In this document: one piece after another, positions 46,301 through 58,282 of the stretch
Layout of the letters: every line of letters begins with the position of its first letter
Numbering within the stretch: position 1 is the first letter of the stretch
From: Hevea brasiliensis
Taxonomy: Eukaryota > Streptophyta > Magnoliopsida > Malpighiales > Euphorbiaceae
Length of the DNA stretch: 64,000 nt
Assembly (NCBI RefSeq): GCF_030052815.1
Contig: NW_026614715.1
Span: forward strand, 1-64,000
Direction: 5' to 3'
Made by a program: the position numbers and the translations under genes
Notes under the pieces: generated by a model
What the model saw: only the letters and a program-made list of their open reading frames with translations
Told to the model about the DNA's origin: nothing
Database searches by the model: none

Positions 46301-46371
46301 ACTTCATCAGACGACCACGAGATCTGAATGGAAGGGGGGCTTGCCGCTCTCTGACCCTCGGCGCCGCTCAT
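40329..46371 (-). pseudogene. LTR antisense gene 1, solo-LTR copy (best exon 1), split by an insertion
   Basis: ATG at 46371 (MSGAEGQ). Exon 1 is fully open to 45495 (292 codons) with the gypsy-type transposon domain (AELRFPLDDFFKEVLKFHQV, HPNSWRILVAFRGLCRAKG). A 62-nt intron (45494-45433) runs from GTATTTTT to ttctttgtgcag. Exon 2 starts MASSEASKESREERG and shares the reading frame of the Pro-rich linker and coiled coil, interrupted by TAA near 45318 and TGA near 44907, where sister copies have CAA and CGA. The R1 solo LTR (40506-44690) cuts the tail inside the AYVN-AHRDLLAELKKRYPEE motif; the rest is at 40520-40329. The open 292 codons in a diverged copy argue for past coding selection. Confidence 0.82.
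40506..44690 (-). mobile_element. Inverted solo LTR of family R1 (4.2 kb)
   Basis: Ends are tctaacacc and ggtgttaca in plus reading, flanked by tttac at 40501-40505 and 44691-44695. It is the reverse complement of a relative of 2773-6797 (shared 20-bp repeat at 41758-41830, shared block with 'taacgggtcgttggcac' at 41646). The 3' terminus has TC where TG is expected, a point change at an end normally needed for integration. ORFs inside have no recognisable product. Confidence 0.88.
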
Positions 46372-46393
46372 TTTCAAAAGAAACAAAGAATTT

Positions 46394-49300
46394 TGTAACA
46401 CCCCTAAGTTCGGTAGTGCGTTCTGCTATTCCGGTGACCAGTGCTGTCCGGACAGCTAGGATGCCTAGAACCACACCTTGTTATGAGAGAGGAGACATAA
46501 ATAATGAAATACAAAAAAAGAAAATACAAGAAAAACAAAGGAAAAATCATAGCAAAGAAATGTAACGAATAAGTGGCCGGAAACCTAGCGATGGGTGATC
46601 ATGAGGGAAGTCACGAGTGGACCGTTGACTAGTACTGGATCATGGGAACCACGGAAAACATTTTAAGACTTAAATAGACCCTTATTGAAGAATAAATATC
46701 ATTAGAAAGATCAAAGAAAAATTAAATAATTAGTACAAAGAAAAGTGAGAAATTGAAAAAGCAGACAAAATACTGATTATTCCGAAAAATTGGGAATGCC
46801 ACGAGCAGGCATTATGGTCATTTGACATCCCGAATTGTCTTTTGACCTAAATTTCCATTAAAAATAAATAATATTACACTTAGAAAATGAAATGAAAAAT
46901 TTGTTTAGTGGTACCGAAAATAAATAGCCAAAAATGGAGTGGAAATGGTGTAAATAACACATTAAACTTATAATATGGTTAAATAATGTGAGTGGGCCAC
47001 TAAAGGAATAAACTAAAGACATAGTGGGGCAGGTGTACATCCATTATCCAAGGCAGAAACTTCATCTTCTCCATTGTACCAAAGTTGCCGTGAATGAAGG
47101 AGAGGAAACTCCATGGACATTTTCATGCAAGCTTGATCCATCCCTCCATTTCAACTCCATTCACTTGGGTTCCTTCATGAAACTTTGTCTACTCATCACA
47201 AGGAAGAGTTTGATACTAAATTTGAGAAGTTTAAGCAAGGTTTAACAAGCTCCAAGCATAAGGTAAGTCCATAATTTTGAAGATAGCTTTGTTAAGTTTT
47301 GTGTGCATGTTATGGGTGTTGGTTTTGTGAAGGAAAATTTTGAGTTTGAAGAGTTATTGTTGTTTTCATTTTGGACAGCCATGGAGTCACGTTTTTGATG
47401 AGATATTTATGCATATAATTGATGAGAAATAATGTTGATCATGGTGATTTAATATCCTAGAGGATTATTTCACATATATATGGTGATTTATGCACTTGGA
47501 TGGGAATTGGTAAATTGTAGGGCACTTTGATGTTGAAGAAGGTTTTCGACAGCTTGGGGACCCTTGAATAATTGTATGTATTGATGGAAGTATAGGCAGA
47601 ATGTTGACATAGAAGAATTGATGAATGTGTATGTAAATTAGTAGTGGAAATTATATGTAATGATTAGGTGTAATTATGTACATATATTGCTAAATTTGGA
47701 CTTTGTGGTTTAGGGTTGTAATTGATGTATTGAGAATGTTTGTATTCTGTCCAAATTGACCATAGTAAGAAGTGATAAATGAATATGGAATGGTATAACA
47801 TCAGAATTGGGTATGGGGATTTAAGGTAGAGCAAGTTAAATGTGTGTTTGAATTGGGGTTTGAAAGACACATAGAGGACAGTGTGCAAATAGACCTATAA
47901 CTTTAAATGTGTAACCTCAATTGGTATGAGACCAATTGGAGGTGAAACTAGGCACAAAATGTGCCAACTTTCATTGAGAGAACATACCAAAATTCTGCTT
48001 GCAAGGTGATGTGAAAATGACCAATTCGGATTAGGTACACTTGAGACCTAAAAACTGACCATTTGGGCAGCAGTGAGTGTTTAGGCCATAACTCACTCAA
48101 AACAGGTCCAATTGACCTGAAATTTTAACCACGAATAGTTAAGACCCATACCTACAAGTCTTGTGAAGATACCAAAGCCCAGAAATGACCATAAGCAAGT
48201 CAAAAAGCTTGCACAAGTTCGGGTCCAAAAACTGGCCGAACCAGAGTTGACCAAATTGACCAAAAATTGACCTAAATTGATACCATTTGACCAGCAATAG
48301 TGTAATGACCATAACTTGGTCTACTTAACTCGGATTGACCTAAAATTTTGTCCCGCGTGCAATAAGACATAGATCTACAAGTTTGTAGTTTTGACCAAAG
48401 CCCGAAAACCGAGGGAACTAGGCGTCCGGCTAGGTCAAACCATTATCCAGAAATCCAGAAAGTTGCAATAAAATGCACTAAACAAGGAAACGAGTTTGGC
48501 AAACGTTACATAACATAAATCCCTATCGAATGTGACATATTAACGACACTAAAACCTAATTTACCTAAAACGCAACGAGGGTCGGTATATTAGGTGATTA
48601 AGTGAATAATTGAGTTCAGTGCATTATTTACTAAACACCATCGTTAGAGGCAAATTAAATTAGCACTGAAACACTTCAAATTGTGTTTCTCGATTAACAA
48701 GGACTCAAAGAAAAGGGAAAGAAACACGAGTCAAAACCAGAGACAAATATCAGAGGTTTGTGCACAACAACTATTTCTCTTGAATTTTCAATTGAAATAA
48801 ATATTGACTATTTGTATATTATTGTTTTAAATTGTGTTTGTGCACAACAAATGTTTCTTTTGAATTATTTTCAATGGAAATAAATATTGACTATTTGCAT
48901 ATCATTGTTTTAAATTGTGGAAATGTGTTTGGTGGACACTTATTGATTGAAAAACATTGTGAATGGTTTGAAACTGTGAAAAATTGTTTGAATGGTATTT
49001 GATGGATACTTATTGATTGAAAAGCACTGTAAATGGTTTTTGTGGAAATTGAAGTGAATTACGAATTGTGTTGCCATTTTGTGAATGAAATTATAACTTT
49101 GGAAATTTATTGGATTCTTACGGATCATTTGAATAAAATGTTTGGAATTGTTTTGACTCACAATTGGCATGACACTGATAATATGTTCCTCCTCCATTAA
49201 TGGGGTGAGTGTGATTATTCCTCCCTCTTTGACTTATCAGTCTGGGGTGAGTATGATTATGTTCCTCCCTCTTTGACTTATCAGTCTGAGGTGAGTGTGG

Positions 49301-50429
49301 ATGAGTACTCATTAGATAGCTAGCTTCCTCCCTCATTGATTTCGATTATTGGGGTGAGTATGTCTTGTCGTGGTGTACAACACGGCATATATGGAAAAAT
49401 TGTGTCATGACTTAAATTGTGATATTGATTGGCAACACTGTATTCTCCAGTTATTTGATCGAATGGTGTTATTGATTTGCAAAACGATATTATTCAATTA
49501 TTTGATCGAATTGTGTTATTGATTTGCAAAACGATATTATTCAGTTATTTGATCAAATTGTGTCATTGATTGGAAAAAACTGTGTTATTCAGTAATTTGA
49601 TCAAATTGTGTATGAATTGGCAATACGGTATTCTTAAGCTATTTGACTAAATTGTGTTATTATGAATTTTGATAATTTGTGAATTGGAGTTTAAATTTCT
49701 TATGACATTCATTGTCTTGAAATCAACTATGGTTTTAAGTATCCACTAATGATATGATTTATGAATTGTGATTTAAAATTGTATTTGGTTAATGTTGTGC
49801 ACCACTGAGACATTGTCTCAGCGATAGCTTTTATTCTTTATCGCGGTAGAGAGATAGACAGGCGTGACTAGGTCGCTAGTACGCCAATGAGAGATTTTGG
49901 GTATAGTGAGTATACCATATGTGGCATTTTTCACTGTAATGTATATTCACTGTATGTATATTTTGTTCTTGGTTTTGAGCATTTTTAAATTTAAGTTGTA
50001 CAATAAAGTTGTAAAATAGTTATGAGTTATTTGGCTTGTAAAAATTGTGTTATATTTTTGTATCTTAGTCTTTGAAAATCACGTGGATTTGACTTGAGAA
50101 ATGTGTTGTGTTGATAAAAATGTTGGAGTTGAGATTTGAAAATATATTGAAGTGCTTTTTCTGAGTTTTACAAGAAGCTGCTTTGTCCAAAATACAAATG
50201 GCACCTTGCCAAAATTTTCTGATACTCCAAATAAATCAAATGAGTTAGTTGTTTCACTTGATTCACCAAAGTCTTTCACACACTGTAAATAGTGCTCACC
50301 ACTGTAAAAGAAGAAAAGTTTTTAAAATCCCTTGTAGTGTATTTAATGGATTATCGATGAAGCGGAGTTGGTAATTCATTAGGTATACTACGGATCATGT
50401 TATGCCTTACAGAGGGGTAGGGTGTGACA
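46394..50429 (+). mobile_element. 5' LTR of the non-autonomous Tekay element (4036 bp)
   Basis: TGTAACACCCC to GGTGTGACA. It contains the Tekay-type block 'cctagcgatgggtgatc', a leader with repeated 'aattgacctgaaattttaac'-type stretches, a 45-bp repeat (49180-49350, 'ctttgacttatcagtctggg' ×2-3) and a ~47-bp repeat (49450-49640, ttatttgatcgaattgtg). No recognisable gene. Confidence 0.92.
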
Positions 50430-50437
50430 TGTTTTAG

Positions 50438-50449
50438 TGGTATCAGAGC
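50438..50449 (+). other. PBS of the non-autonomous Tekay element
   Basis: TGGTATCAGAGC, initiator tRNA-Met type, nine bases after the LTR end. Confidence 0.85.
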
Positions 50450-51500
50450 AATGGTTTTAAAGTGAATTTCGAACTGTGAATTTGAAATCTTTTTGTCGGT
50501 AACTACAACTGCTCAAATGTTTGATACATATAGTACATTACATTATAAATATGCACTAACGGGAGGAAATCTCCTTGTATTATTGTATAGGAGGTCAGGG
50601 AAATAAATTTTGATGCATTAGTGACTAGTCCTTTAGGATAAGGATTGTGATAAAAACTGAAATTAGTTTTGGAAGAGTTTATCTGCGAAAATTATTTGAC
50701 ACACCATAAAATTATAAGCTAATTGGCGAGCCTACTTAATGTAAGGCAAGAGGACGTAAATGTAAGATGCGAATGGAATTGCTCTAGATGAGGGCAATGA
50801 GGTTACTGTTAGAAATTGCTAATGGATATTGTAATCAGAATAAGATTCGAATATCAGTGAATTCAAAAAGAATAAAAGATAACAAAGTTTGATCTATTGG
50901 GATGTATCGTAGTAACTATGCAATGTTCTTGTTGTTTATCTTTGTAATGCAGATTCTGATCGACTTGAGATTATTGTGTAGAGCTACGTACTACCCGATA
51001 GTACACCTAGATAAGAATAGTTGCCAACGGCATCTGTTTTGGTATAGTTATGCCATGACAGAATTTAATTGTTAGAAATAAGTTTGAAAATCCTACTTAG
51101 GATCTAAAACTCAAAAGTTAAAATATCGAAAGGTTATAGTTCAAGACAAAAGGAAGTAAGTTATAGAATATTGTGAGATAAAAAGAGTTATGAAAGTAGA
51201 GAATTGAATGTTGATTCATGTGTAACAAAGAAATATTACAAATGTGAGGAAGACTATGGACTAGAATGGTCGAGGACCAATGACGATGAATGATTCTAAC
51301 ATGACCTCAAGGGTCATTCAAGGAGCAACGTGAACCAAAATATTAAAGACATAATAGTAAGAGGAGATTGGTGTTATCCAAACAAATTAAACATTGTATT
51401 AGATTGTTAAAAGTCTTACGATCATATAGAAAGGAGAAATAAACGTATGACTATTGTAAGATGGTTATCGGGTAAAAATTTCGTGGGACGAAATTTATTT
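50450..51500 (+). other. Coding-free interior of the non-autonomous element
   Basis: About 1.05 kb with no ORF of 60 codons on either strand and no similarity to gag or pol that I can see. It should hold the packaging signal. The last 40 bases (gtgggacgaaattt) keep the Tekay end context. Confidence 0.75.
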
Positions 51501-51510
51501 AAGGGGGAGA
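51501..51510 (+). other. Polypurine tract of the non-autonomous element
   Basis: aagggggaga, two bases before the 3' LTR at 51513. Confidence 0.8.
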
Positions 51511-51512
51511 AT

Positions 51513-54500
51513 TGTAACACCCCTAAGTTCGGTAGTGCGTTCGCTATTCCGGTGACCGATCTTTGTCAGGACAGCTAGGATGCCTAGAACCACACCTTGT
51601 TATGAGAGAGGAGACATAAATAATGAAATACAAAAAGAAAATACAAGAAAAACAAAGGAAAAATCATAGCAAAGAAATGTAACCGAATAAGTGAGCTGAA
51701 ACCTAGCGATGGGTGATCAGCAGGAAGTCACGAGTGGACCGTTGACTAGCCCTGGATTTGCGGGAACCACTGAAAACATTTTAAGACTTAAATAGACCCT
51801 TATTGAAGAATAAATATCATTAGAAAGATCAAAGAAAAATTAAATAATTAGTACAAAGAAAAGTGAGAAATTGAAAAAGCAGACAAAATACGGTGTTATT
51901 ACGAAAAATTGGGAATGCCACGAACAGGGCATTATGGTCATTTGACATCCCGAATTGTCTTTTGACCTAAATTTCCATTAAAAATAAATAATATTACACT
52001 TAGAAAATGAAATGAAAAATTTGTTTAGTGGTACCTAAAATAAATAGCCAAAAATGGAGTGGAAATGGTGTAAATAACACATTAAACTTATAATATGGTT
52101 AAATAATGTGAGTGGGCCACTAAAGGAATAAACTAAAGACATAGTGGGGCAGGTGTACATCCATTATCCAAGGCAGAAACTTCATCTTCTCCATTGTACC
52201 AAAGTTGCCGTGAATGAAGGGAGAGGAAACTCCATGGACATTTTCATGCAAGCTTGATCCATCCCTCCATTTCAACTCCATTCACTTGGGTTCCTTCATG
52301 AAACTTTGTCTACTCATCACAAGGAAGAGTTTGATACTAAATTTGAGAAGTTTAAGCAAGGTTTAACAAGCTCCAAGCATAAGGTAAGTCCATAATTTTG
52401 AAGATAGCTTTGTTAAGTTTTGTGTGCATGTTATGGGTGTTGGTTTTGTGAAGGAAAATTTTGAGTTTGAAGAGTTATTGTTGTTTTCATTTTGGACAGC
52501 CATGGAGTCACGTTTTTGATGAGATATTTATGCATATAATTGATGAGAAATAATGTTGATCATGGTGATTTAATATCCTAGAGGATTATTTCACATATAT
52601 ATGGTGATTTATGCACTTGGATGGGACTTTGTAAATTATAGGCACTTTGATGTTGAAGAAGGTTTTCGACAGCTTGGGGACCCTTGAATAATTGTATGTA
52701 TTGATGGAAGTATAGGCAGAATGTTGACATAGAAGAATTGATGAATGTGTATGTAAATTAGTAGTGGAAATTATATGTAATGATTAGGTGTAATTATGTA
52801 CATATATTGCTAAATTTGGACTTTGTGGTTTAGGGTTGTAATTGATGTATTGAGAATGTTTGTATTCTGTCCAAATTGACCATAGTAAGAAGTGATAAAT
52901 GAATATGGAATGGTATAACATCAGAATTGGGTATGGGGATTTAAGGTAGAGCAAGTTAAATGTGTGTTTGAATTGGGGTTTGAAAGACACATAGAGGACA
53001 GTGTGCAAATAGACCTATAACTTTAAATGTGTAACCTCAATTGGTATGAGACCAATTGGAGGTGAAACTAGGCACAAAATGTGCCAACTTTCATTGAGAG
53101 AACATACCAAAATTCTGCTTGCAAGGTGATGTGAAAAATGACCAATTCGGATTAGGTACACTTGAGACCTAAAAACTGACCATTTGGGCAGCAGTGAGTG
53201 TTTAGGCCATAACTCACTCAAAACAGGTCCAATTGACCTGAAATTTTAACCACGAATAGTTAAGACCCATACCTACAAGTCTTGTGAAGATACCAAAGCC
53301 CAGAAATGACCATAAGCAAGTCAAAAAGCTTGCACAAGTTCGGGTCCAAAAACTGGCCGAACCAGAGTTGACCAAATTGACCAAAAATTGACCTAAATTG
53401 ATACCATTTGACCAGCAATAGTGTAATGACCATAACTTGGTCTACTTAACTCGGATTGACCTAAAATTTTGCCCCGCGTGCAATAAGACATAGATCTACA
53501 AGTTTGTAGTTTTGACCAAAGCCCGAAAACCGAGGGAACTAGGCCGTCCGGCTAGGTCAAACCAGTATCCCGAATCCAGAAGTTGCATTAAAATGCACTA
53601 AACAAGGAAACGAGTTTGGCAAAACGTACCAAACCTAAAACCCTATCGAATGTGACATATTAACGACACTAAAACCTAATTTACCTAAAACGCAACGAGG
53701 GTCGGTATATTAGGTGATTAAGTGAATAATTGAGTTCAGTGCATTATTTACTAAACACCATCGTTAGAGGCAAATTAAATTAGCATCAAACACTTCAAAT
53801 TGTGTTTCTCGATTAACAAGGACTCAAAGAAAAGGGAAAGAAACACCGAGTCAAAACCAGAGACAAATATCAGAGGTTTGTGCACAACAACTATTTCTCT
53901 TGAATTTTCAATTGAAATAAATATTGACTATTTGTATATTATTGTTTTAAATTGTGTTTGTGCACAACAAATGTTTCTTTTGAATTATTTTCAATGGAAA
54001 TAAATATTGACTATTTGCATATCATTGTTTTAAATTGTGGAAATGTGTTTGGTGGACACTTATTGATTGAAAAACATTGTGAATGGTTTGAAACTGTGAA
54101 AAATTGTTTGAATGGTATTTGATGGATACTTATTGATTGAAAAGCATCAGAATTGGTTTTTGTGGAAATTGAAGTGAATTACGAATTGTGTTGCCATTTT
54201 GTGAATGAAATTATAACTTTGGAAATTTATTGGATTCTTACGGATCATTTGAATAAAATGTTTGGAATTGTTTTGACTCACAATTGGCATGACACTGATA
54301 ATATGTTCCTCCTCCATTAATGGGGTGAGTGTGATTATTCCTCCCTCTTTGACTTATCAGTCTGGGGTGAGTATGATTATGTTCCTCCCTCTTTGACTTA
54401 TCAGTCTGAGGTGAGTGTGGATGAGTACTCATTAGATAGCTAGCTTCCTCCCTCATTGATTTCGATTATTGGGGTGAGTATGTCTTGTCGTGGTGTACAA

Positions 54501-55552
54501 CACGGCATATATGGAAAAATTGTGTCATGACTTAAATTGTGATATTGATTGGCAACACTGTATTCTCCAGTTATTTGATCGAATGGTGTTATTGATTTGC
54601 AAAACGATATTATTCAATTATTTGATCGAATTGTGTTATTGATTTGCAAATGTATATTATTGAGTTATTTGATCAATTTGTTTCATTGATTGGAAAAAAT
54701 CGTGTTATTCAAGAATTTGATCAATTTGTGTATGAATTGGCAATACGGTATTCTTATGCTATTTGACTAAATTGTGTTATTATGAATTTTGATAATTTGT
54801 GAATTGGAGTTTAAATTTCTTATGACATTCATTGTCTTGAAATCAACTATGGTTTTAAGTATCCACTAATGATATGATTTATGACTTGTGATTTAAAATT
54901 GTATTTGGTTAATGTTGTGCACCATCGAGACATTGTCTCAAATGATAGCTTTTATTGCCGCAGTAGAGAGATAGACAGTGCAGACTAGGTCGCTAGTACC
55001 GCCAATGAGAGATTTTGGGTATAGTGAGTATACCATATGTGGCATTTTGCAATCAGTAATGTATATTGACTTTATGTATCTTTTTTTCTTTGTTTTGATC
55101 AGTTGTAATTTTAAGTTGTACAGTAAAGTTGTAAAATAATTATGAGTTATTTGGCTTGTAAAAATTGTGTTATATTTTTGTATCTTAGTCTTTGAAAATC
55201 ACTGTGGATTTGACTTGAGAAATGTGTTGTGTTGATAAAAATGTTGGAGTTGAGATTTGAAAATATATTGAAGTGCTTTTTACAGGTTTTCTGAAGAACT
55301 GTTTTGTCCAAAATACAAATGGCACCTTGCCAAAATTTTTACAGATACTCCAAATAAATCAAATGAGTTAGTTGTTTCACTTCAGTTCACCAAAGTCTTT
55401 CACACCTGTAAATAGTGCTCACCACTGTAAAAGAAGAAAAGTTTTTAAAATCCCTTGTAGTGTATTTAATGGATTATCAGTAGACGGAGTTGGTAATTCA
55501 TTAGGTATACTACGGGATCATGTTATGCCTTACAGAGGGGTAGGGTGTGACA
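51513..55552 (+). mobile_element. 3' LTR of the non-autonomous Tekay element (4040 bp)
   Basis: Direct copy of 46394-50429. Long stretches (for example 52000-53500) are almost identical. Differences bunch at CTG/CAG/CCG positions: near 51540-51570, 51680-51760, 53560-53640 and 54640-54740. Confidence 0.92.
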
Positions 55553-55690
55553 AATTTAAACTAAAAGAAGGATCAAAACCCTTATCGGAGCTTGATCGGT
55601 GTTGGAAGAACTTGAGAAATCGAGAGAATTTTGGAATTGCTCGCGGGATGCTGAAAATTACATAAGAGAGCAACTGGCTGACCCATCCCC

Positions 55691-55698
55691 TATTTATA
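55691..55698 (-). promoter_or_regulatory. TATA box for antisense gene 1 (solo-LTR copy)
   Basis: TATAAATA on the minus strand. It is now separated from its gene by the 9.2-kb insertion at 46394-55552, so this copy's promoter and ORF are uncoupled. Confidence 0.55.
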
Positions 55699-55976
55699 CC
55701 CGTTTGAGCATTTAATGCTCACAGTGTTCCAGGCGGTGCATCAGTTAGCAGGACTCGCCAGCTTTTCTGACACGTCTCATGAATATTCCAGAAATTCCAT
55801 AAGGAGAGATCGGCTAGTTAGAGATCGGTGAATTAAGGCGAATGTTTGGAAGTGCGGATCAGTTAAGGGTTGTTCAGTTAGGAACCAGATCGGATAAACA
55901 CATCGGAGATCGGAAAATAATCAATGCGATAATAATAAAATGATAGTTGTCAAAATAAAAGTTTATTTCCGAAAAG

Positions 55977-56085
55977 GTCGGATTACATCATTTGGGCGAT
56001 CTCTAGAGATCGGATTACATAAAAATTGAATTACATCATTTGGGCGATCTCTAAAGATCAGATTACATTGAAGGTTTGATTACAT
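55977..56085. repeat. ~60-bp repeat with 16-bp palindrome, solo-LTR copy
   Basis: Two units of gatcggattacatcatttgg plus gcgatctctagagatc. The perfect palindrome CGATCTCTAGAGATCG stands at 55997-56012. Confidence 0.7.
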
Positions 56086-56195
56086 CGTAAGGGGGGATCT
56101 CTAATAAAGACCTATGTCAAAGCCTAGTCTCGTGGCTGAATAAAAAGATGTGTTTGATCGGGAGACCGGCCATTGACATCGGATAAATGTACAGC

Positions 56196-56525
56196 TTAGA
56201 TGGGGTGATTATGACTCTCATGAGGATGGAGAGTCATCCCCGCTGTTATCGACCAGAATCGAGCTGTAATCGGGACGCCCAATGTGGTGAGGAGCCAAAT
56301 GAACTTTAAGGGGTAGCCACCGATGTTAAGGGGAATATTAGCAATCTTCTCCTCCGAAATCGGTTCGCCGATTATATCGGTCGAACGACTCGAGATCGAT
56401 ACGATCGAGGTCCTCGATCCAGATCGGTTAATTAGTCCGATTCTCTCACTGTCATCAGATAGGGTCATCATGATTCTTCGATCACCGAGATCGTAAACTT
56501 TCAGACGAGGGACAAAGAGGATCAT
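56196..56525 (-). CDS. LTR antisense gene 2, solo-LTR copy (open frame, function unknown)
   Basis: The only copy with an unbroken frame: ATG at 56525 to a stop at 56196, about 109 codons (open upstream to 56615). The TATA at 56642-56649 puts the start site near 56612, so the ATG at 56525 is preferred and is the one shared with other copies. It begins MILFVPRLKVYDLGDRRI; then MMTLSDDSERIGLINRSG, RTSIVSISSRSTDIIGEPI, IANIPLNIGGYPLKFIWLL and TTLGV. The tail after GV differs between copies. It is basic and mixed, with no clear membrane segment after the chosen start. I know no family. It could be a small regulator or a chance conserved ORF. Confidence 0.5.
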   Translation of the reverse strand: MILFVPRLKVYDLGDRRIMMTLSDDSERIGLINRSGSRTSIVSISSRSTDIIGEPISEEKIANIPLNIGGYPLKFIWLLTTLGVPITARFWSITAGMTLHPHESHNHPI

Positions 56526-56641
56526 CGAGAAAAGATCAAAAGTGGCCACCATGGCCGGAATTGTTGTCGGGGCAGCTAGAACAAGAAAAGTGAGAAGGAA
56601 AGAGGAGAAAGTCAAATGAGGAAGGGCTTCCCGATTGAAGG

Positions 56642-56649
56642 TATATATA
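56642..56649 (-). promoter_or_regulatory. TATA box for antisense gene 2 (solo-LTR copy)
   Basis: TATATATA on the minus strand, conserved with 15429-15436 and 33151-33158. Confidence 0.5.
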
Positions 56650-57277
56650 GGGAAAATTTGAGCACTTATTGCAAGCAGAAAACGAATCAGATGCCTCGGA
56701 AATCGAAGGAATAAATGCTTTGACTGAACTGAACCAGAAAGAGGAAAAGACCGGAGCAGGAGAGATTGGAAGAGAGGAGCCCGGTATGAGAGATCGGAAA
56801 AGGATCATGTTGAAAAGATCGGAAGGGAGGGGAGGTCGGAAAGACAAAGAGAATAAGACAACTTCTGCTGACTATCGTCATAATCAGGGCCGAGGTAGTT
56901 AAAGCGTCGCAGATGAAATCTCCACCGCGACGCCCCGACCGCTCGTGACATCGACATGTGCCAGAGTATGTCATGACAGTGCTGTACATCCTAATCTCCA
57001 CCATTGATCTTACTTGTAAGGATGAGCCCGGAGCCCTTGGATCCAAGAAGAAGATGACAAGACCAGCGCCTTTCACTCCTAGCCCTCGGATCGCTCTTGA
57101 CAAGAAAATTTCGGGCCGTCAGATTAGAAGAAAGAAAGGACAAATATTTCGGAAGGGATCTCAGCCGTCCATTCTGATTCTCTTTAATTCCCGAGCCTCA
57201 GATCATGTCCTTTAAAATCTTAACCCTCCATCTCCCTCAAAACAAATCTTGACCCTTCATAAGAAGCACCCGGTTCC

Positions 57278-57285
57278 TATAAATA
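57278..57285 (+). promoter_or_regulatory. Sense TATA box, Ogre solo LTR
   Basis: ggttccTATAAATAcctg, the same context as in the complete element. The donor-like acagGTGAGT is at 57701-57710. Confidence 0.6.
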
Positions 57286-58282
57286 CCTGCTTGAAAACTG
57301 TTCAAGGGGAGGACAAAAAGAAAAGGGTGGTGACTATAGCAGAAGAACTCTGAAACTTAATTCAGTTCGTTACTCTGCTATTTTTTAAGCTTTCATAAGA
57401 AAAACTTTTGAAACCAGTTTTCTGAAGTGTTTTCTTGCAAAGGGATTTTTGAATACTGAAACTCTCTATTTTCAGTTCGTTCATTAATCCCGTGGCGCTC
57501 TTGTTTTCAGTTCTTTGTTATCTTTATTTCCACTCCCATTGTCCAAGCTCAACTTCATTTAAACTCGGTTATTATTTTGACCCGATTGCATTTTAGTGAA
57601 GCATCCTTCATTTCACGGTGAACCTTAGCCCTCAGGCTATCAGCCCGCAGTCCTATTACGTTTTATGATTCTGTAATTAGTTCAATAGATTCGACTCCCT
57701 ACAGGTGAGTGCTCATATTGCCGTTTTATTAAGTGCTCGTTCTTATTTTACGTATTTCCTTTGTTCTTTTTATGTATGTAATTTTCTCCAAGTTTATATT
57801 GCGCTAAAGAACACAGTCCATTCTTTTTGTTAATCTTTGTTATTTCTGAATGTAAGTCTTCTAGTCCCGAGTAGAGAATAAGTGGTTGGATGAAATGTAG
57901 GTAACTGTATCTTAAGGGTCTCTTTAGAATAATGAAAGGTCTGAATAATAAGTCGGGAAAATAGTAAGGCTGAATCACTAGAATAACACAAAAGATAATT
58001 GGGTAAGACGTCACAAGGCAGAGTAAAACCGAACCTTAGATAAATAAATGGAATAGATCGGATATCAAAAAGTACAGGTAAGGCGACCACATAGGAAGGT
58101 CGGGAAATTCAGTTTGGTATCCCCTGTCTAGTCACAAGGTACCAATGAGTTAAAAGAAGCCTTATTCCGATCCCCCGGCACCTTTGAATGCCAGAACCTT
58201 TAGTCTTAGGCTCTTACGAGGTGTAACTGTAATCAAACTTCGAGAGGTCGAAAAAGTCCTCATCCGACTCCCATTAAAATAA

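Larger units (their letters stand above)
46394..55552 (+). mobile_element. Non-autonomous Tekay-type LTR element (LARD-like), 9.2 kb
   Basis: Two direct 4.0-kb LTRs enclose only 1083 bp. PBS (50438-50449), polypurine tract (51501-51510) and TSD aattt (46389-46393 and 55553-55557) are all intact, and the empty site is visible at about 14466 of the Ogre LTR. The polypurine context aaatttatttaagggggaga plus TGTAACACCCC is characteristic of Tekay/Del chromoviruses. No gag or pol remnant is recognisable, so it must have moved with proteins from a relative. LTR identity is very high. Confidence 0.92.

Noticed and set aside
47664..47888. Identical 74-codon minus-strand ORFs at 47664-47888 and 52784-53008
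   Set aside because: Identity only reflects the duplicated LTR; no domain, no promoter, no conservation outside this element.
49118..49336. Minus-strand ORF with His/Thr-rich repeats
   Set aside because: Translation of the 45-bp LTR subrepeat; low complexity and confined to the repeat.
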